A DNA stretch of 42,496 nucleotides from Physcocola sp002396385 (lineage in GTDB: Bacteria; Bacteroidota; Bacteroidia; Bacteroidales; Paludibacteraceae): the NCBI GenBank assembly GCA_946535435.1, contig CAMNDM010000032.1, positions 1-42,496 of the forward strand, in the 5' to 3' direction. The position numbers were made by a program, and so were the translations under genes. Every line of letters begins with the position of its first letter. Positions within the stretch are counted from its first letter, which is position 1. Below, piece by piece: positions 39,898 through 42,496 of the stretch. The notes beneath the pieces are model-generated. The model searched no databases and had not been told where the DNA came from. It was given only the letters and a program-made list of their open reading frames with translations.

Positions 39898-40437
39898 TCA
39901 ATAGTTTTCTGCGTGAACCTCGAAATACGCTTGTGGATGATTACAAGTCGGACATACTTCAGGAGCCTTGGTGCCTACCACAATATGACCGCAGTTTCTG
40001 CATTCCCAAACTTTCACCTCGCTCTTTTCGAATACTTTTTGTGTCTCAATATTTTTCAGAAGAGCCCTGTAACGCTCTTCGTGTCGTTTTTCAATAGCGG
40101 CTACTAATCGGAATTTTTCGGCTAATTCGGTAAAACCCTCCTCGTCCGCGGTTTTAGCGAACTGCTCGTACATATTAGTCCACTCGTAGTTCTCACCATT
40201 GGCAGCATCTGTCAGATTCTCAGCCGTAGAGCCTATACCAGACAACTCTTTGAACCACATTTTTGCGTGTTCTTTTTCATTTTCTGCTGTTTTTAGAAAA
40301 ATATCCGCAATTTGTTCAAATCCTTCTTTTTTTGCTTTCGATGCGAAATAAGTGTATTTGTTACGCGCTTGGCTTTCGCCCGCAAATGCAGCTTCCAGAT
40401 TCTTTTCTGTCTTTGTGCCTGAATACTTGTTTGCCAT
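39898..40437 (-). CDS. rbr: Rubrerythrin
   Basis: A 179-residue cytosolic peroxide-scavenging enzyme of anaerobes. The N-terminal ferritin-like four-helix bundle carries the diiron ligands, seen in AAFAGESQARNKYTYFA (Glu21), TAENEKEHAKMWF (Glu54, His57), ADEEGFTELAEKF (a Glu near 98-104) and IEKRHEERY (His119 region). The C-terminal rubredoxin-like domain has WECRNCGH (Cys146, Cys149) and EVCPTCNHPQAYF (Cys162, Cys165), binding one Fe. Length and order are standard. It reduces H2O2 with electrons from the rubredoxin centre, fitting an anaerobic Bacteroidales host. It is single, bounded by the shared terminator. Confidence 0.96.
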   Translation of the reverse strand: MANKYSGTKTEKNLEAAFAGESQARNKYTYFASKAKKEGFEQIADIFLKTAENEKEHAKMWFKELSGIGSTAENLTDAANGENYEWTNMYEQFAKTADEEGFTELAEKFRLVAAIEKRHEERYRALLKNIETQKVFEKSEVKVWECRNCGHIVVGTKAPEVCPTCNHPQAYFEVHAENY

Positions 40438-40797
40438 TTTGTAAAAGTTAGTCTGTGCTGTTCTTTATGAACTGCTTTATTAGTAATGAAAGTTAATTCG
40501 TTGAGTTAAAATGTCTGATATTTATCTATTTAGTATTTGGTCTAAATACATTAGAAATAATATCTATACAAAAAAACAAATGTATTGAATTTTCTGTTTG
40601 GCTAACGATCTTTTCCGTCCTTTTTTCAATACAGCCCTATAATTTTAGTTGAAAAAGCGTAAATTTTTCACAAACGTTCAAATGTAATTTGACGTCAGTT
40701 AGAATTCAAGTGAAATTTTATCGAATGGGATGTATATCAATTCGGAATTCATTCAATAATTTCTTTATATATCGTTTTTTTACACCTAAAAAATGGC
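40438..40797. other. Intergenic region upstream of rubrerythrin
   Basis: About 360 AT-rich bases. I see no gene, no clear TAnnTTTG box on the minus strand and no repeat. The left part must hold the rubrerythrin promoter. Confidence 0.4.
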
Positions 40798-41070
40798 TTA
40801 TACCTCCACAAACACCTCACCGCAAGGGATGTACACCATGTTCTGGGTAATGTGGCCGCCAAGGTCGGTGACCATCGCAGTGCTGCCAAGGTGGTCGGGA
40901 TGGTAGAAGTAGAGGGCTGGTGCAGAATTAGTTGCTAATCCTTGTATTTGCCCGTCTTTGTTCGTTTTTGCTACAAATTTAGCATTCATATGGTAACATT
41001 GCAAACTGGGGAGAAGAACGTATGCAAAGCCTCTTGGTGTATCAAGAGTACCGGAAGTCCTCTGACGCAA
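40798..41070 (-). pseudogene. Orphan Rhs-core fragment
   Basis: A 90-codon minus-strand reading whose C-terminal half is Rhs/YD-repeat core: ALYFYHPDHLGSTAMVTD, GGHITQNMVYIPCGEVFVEV, then a stop. Intact Rhs proteins continue from GEVFVEE into the NAKELDEETGLYYYGARYLDP block. Here that block is missing, and the break falls exactly where the full-length copy at the right edge reads GEVFVEER. The nucleotides CCTCCACAAACACCTC are shared between 40803-40818 and the region near 42452-42467. The first 35 codons have no Rhs similarity that I can see. It is a leftover of a displaced Rhs tip, typical of toxin-swapping loci. Confidence 0.65.
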
Positions 41071-41086
41071 TTACAGATTAAATATA

Positions 41087-41656
41087 CTATTTTCGAGAAT
41101 CAGGCTTTAATGACTCCTCTACAGGAGGAGGTGGTGGTGTACCTACGCAATCTACATCAACTAAGGCCTCCTCTATTCCTTTAAAAGGGGTTTCCGGGTG
41201 GCGGATAAATTCTTGTAACTGTAAAATACAATCCAAATCAGGGGTTCCTTCTCCACACTCCAAAATAATATAATTATTTGTTGTTTGATTAATAGCGCAC
41301 AAAAATTCCGTTTCTTGAAGCCAAATTTCGTCTTCCTTAGGTATGTTACGGACAGGATCACCATCTATTTCAAAATCTGTCTTATTAAAAATATAATAAT
41401 CATCTTTTTGTATTATTTTTTTTGCGTCATCAATGGAATTTGCATAGATTTCTAATATAAGCAGATCATTTTTCTCTTCACATAAAATAGTAAGACATTT
41501 TGTCTCGTATATATGCTTTTGTTTTACGTAAGAAATCACCTTGCTTGTACATTCGTCTACGATTTGTGACGTATTCATGTTTGAACATGATACTAGACTA
41601 TTTATAGCCAGCATACTTTTTAAGAGAAAAAGGAACTTGTTTTTTACTTGTGCCAT
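41087..41656 (-). CDS. Probable lipoprotein immunity protein of the Rhs toxin
   Basis: A 189-residue exported protein: an N-terminal signal with lipobox NSLVSC at about 19-24, followed by an acidic/polar body with several Cys (for example CTSKVISYV, CLTILCEE) and a Pro-rich end (GTPPPPPVEE). It matches no family I know. It overlaps the last 59 nt of the Rhs toxin gene in another frame and follows it directly, the classical place of an immunity gene. A lipoprotein immunity factor would neutralise the toxin in the envelope. The role is inferred from position only. Confidence 0.6.
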   Translation of the reverse strand: MAQVKNKFLFLLKSMLAINSLVSCSNMNTSQIVDECTSKVISYVKQKHIYETKCLTILCEEKNDLLILEIYANSIDDAKKIIQKDDYYIFNKTDFEIDGDPVRNIPKEDEIWLQETEFLCAINQTTNNYIILECGEGTPDLDCILQLQEFIRHPETPFKGIEEALVDVDCVGTPPPPPVEESLKPDSRK

Positions 41657-42496
41657 GATAATTTCTGTTGTTTGATTTATTCGGGTAATACTGAGTCAAG
41701 CCATCTATTCGTGAAATAATATAGTATTTTGCACTTTTGGCTAAGTGTGCATGAGTATAAACGTCTTTTTTAGAGGGAATACCATGCCCATATAATTTAC
41801 CTGATATAGGTGTTTTTGTTCCAGGGTGTGTATGCACGTGGAATGTTCTCAGCCCTTTGCTATCTAATCCTCGGTCTTTGCTATATTTATCTGTAACAGC
41901 AGATTTAAACGTGTTTTTATCCCACGGTGCAATTTCCAAGCCTTCTCCCGACTTTGTATGATAAGCCCATGCGGATACTTCCCTATAAATACTAAATGAC
42001 ATATTAACCATAAAATCTACCGCTTCCTTTTGTCTTCCGACAGGTACGGAAATTCCTGATTTGGACAAATCTGTGTCATTGCCCTTTACATTAAGAATTC
42101 CCTTAGCAACAGAAAAAGACTTTTCTCCTTTTTTGAATGTCCCATCCTGTGTGTAAGCGCCAACATAAACGATGTCATTCTTTGACTTTGTCACATTTAT
42201 TCTCGATAATTTTCCAGTGGTTTCATCTAATCCAAAATCATCGTTCCCGTCAATATCAATTCTTGAAATAGGATTATTATGGCAATATGTAAAAGGAGAT
42301 ACACCTATATAATCCTCCCACTTCGGGTCCACACTCAGCCACCTTGCTCCCGCAGGGTCCAAGTACCTCGCCCCATAATAATACAACCCTGTCTCCTCAT
42401 CCAACTCCTTGGCGTTAAACAGGTAGGGCGAAGCCCAACTGCCGTTGCGTTCCTCCACAAACACCTCGCCGTAATGGTTATAGGCTACGATAGCTT
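41598..42496 (-). CDS. Rhs-family protein C-terminus with JAB/JAMM toxin domain, partial
   Basis: The C-terminal 298 or so residues of a minus-strand Rhs protein; the reading frame is open to the right edge. The Rhs core end is clear: YLFNAKELDEETGLYYYG, ARYLDPAGARWLSVDP, then FTYCHNNPISRIDIDGNDD. Everything after it is the variable toxin tip. The tip carries TFHVHTHPGTKTP and, 15 residues later, PSKKDV, an HxH...SxxD pattern of a JAMM metal site like the 'JAB-like toxin' domains of polymorphic toxins. The catalytic Glu could be in the preceding region (EGLEIAPW). It is followed by a probable immunity lipoprotein, and an orphan Rhs fragment lies beyond. The N-terminal secretion and repeat domains lie outside the window. 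Confidence 0.8.
   Translation of the reverse strand, partial: AIVAYNHYGEVFVEERNGSWASPYLFNAKELDEETGLYYYGARYLDPAGARWLSVDPKWEDYIGVSPFTYCHNNPISRIDIDGNDDFGLDETTGKLSRINVTKSKNDIVYVGAYTQDGTFKKGEKSFSVAKGILNVKGNDTDLSKSGISVPVGRQKEAVDFMVNMSFSIYREVSAWAYHTKSGEGLEIAPWDKNTFKSAVTDKYSKDRGLDSKGLRTFHVHTHPGTKTPISGKLYGHGIPSKKDVYTHAHLAKSAKYYIISRIDGLTQYYPNKSNNRNYHGTSKKQVPFSLKKYAGYK

Noticed and set aside
19570..42496. Functional link between the two JAMM-domain proteins
   Set aside because: One is a free cytosolic enzyme and the other an Rhs toxin tip 22 kb away; shared fold only.

Overview
The window reads as chromosome of a Bacteroidales bacterium, most like a gut or rumen Prevotellaceae relative. The evidence is repeated Bacteroidetes-type promoters (TTTG, about 20 nt, then TAnnTTTG), almost no Shine-Dalgarno sequences, type IX secretion C-terminal sorting domains, Fib_succ_major and GLUG-repeat surface proteins, an rSAM/lipoprotein locus, and plant-polysaccharide hydrolases. 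I saw no rRNA, tRNA, CRISPR array or complete insertion sequence.

Layout. 1-52: edge of a PD-(D/E)XK transposase-like gene. 0.6-6.2 kb: a surface lipoprotein, an agmatine-deiminase-family enzyme, a YqaA/DedA-type membrane protein, a small sorting-domain protein plus GH5 cellulase, and a GLUG-repeat protein. 6.4-7.3 kb: a CDF metal transporter. 7.4-18.9 kb: a tightly packed five-gene operon (membrane-anchored vWA protein; 1083-aa tubulin/FtsZ-like GTPase; 938-aa two-TM protein with a possible degenerate tubulin-like segment; 898-aa membrane protein with a dead and a live transglutaminase-like domain in tandem; membrane-anchored HExxH protease). 19.2-22.0 kb: thioredoxin and JAMM protease genes sharing an unusual strong Shine-Dalgarno, then a winged-helix AAA+ ATPase. 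22.1-28 kb: an atypical SDR, then divergent GH16 and GH43_24-like secreted enzymes. 28.1-30.4 kb: a phospholipid operon (CDP-alcohol phosphatidyltransferase, CdsA, PlsC). 30.4-33.9 kb: a small hypothetical gene, then four related small lipoproteins and a radical SAM/SPASM enzyme. 34-38.4 kb: a Na+/solute symporter and OprP-type porin, divergent from a membrane-embedded AraC regulator. 38.4-40.4 kb: a YbaK/ProX-type deacylase, a frameshifted DUF4846-like gene and rubrerythrin. 40.8-42.5 kb: an Rhs polymorphic-toxin locus (orphan Rhs fragment, probable lipoprotein immunity protein, and an Rhs C-terminus with a JAB/JAMM toxin domain running off the right edge).

The best candidate for an undescribed system is 7.4-18.9 kb, possibly extended to 22.0 kb. 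It combines a cytoskeletal GTPase, a vWA adhesion/assembly module, membrane scaffolds and several proteolytic or transglutaminase-like activities. A link between tubulin-like and vWA proteins was proposed before from genome context (Makarova and Koonin 2010, from memory). The full set of partners here, the paired dead/live transglutaminase domains and the tubulin-like pseudo-GTPase segment look new to me, but I could not search databases. All functional calls rest on motifs read by eye.
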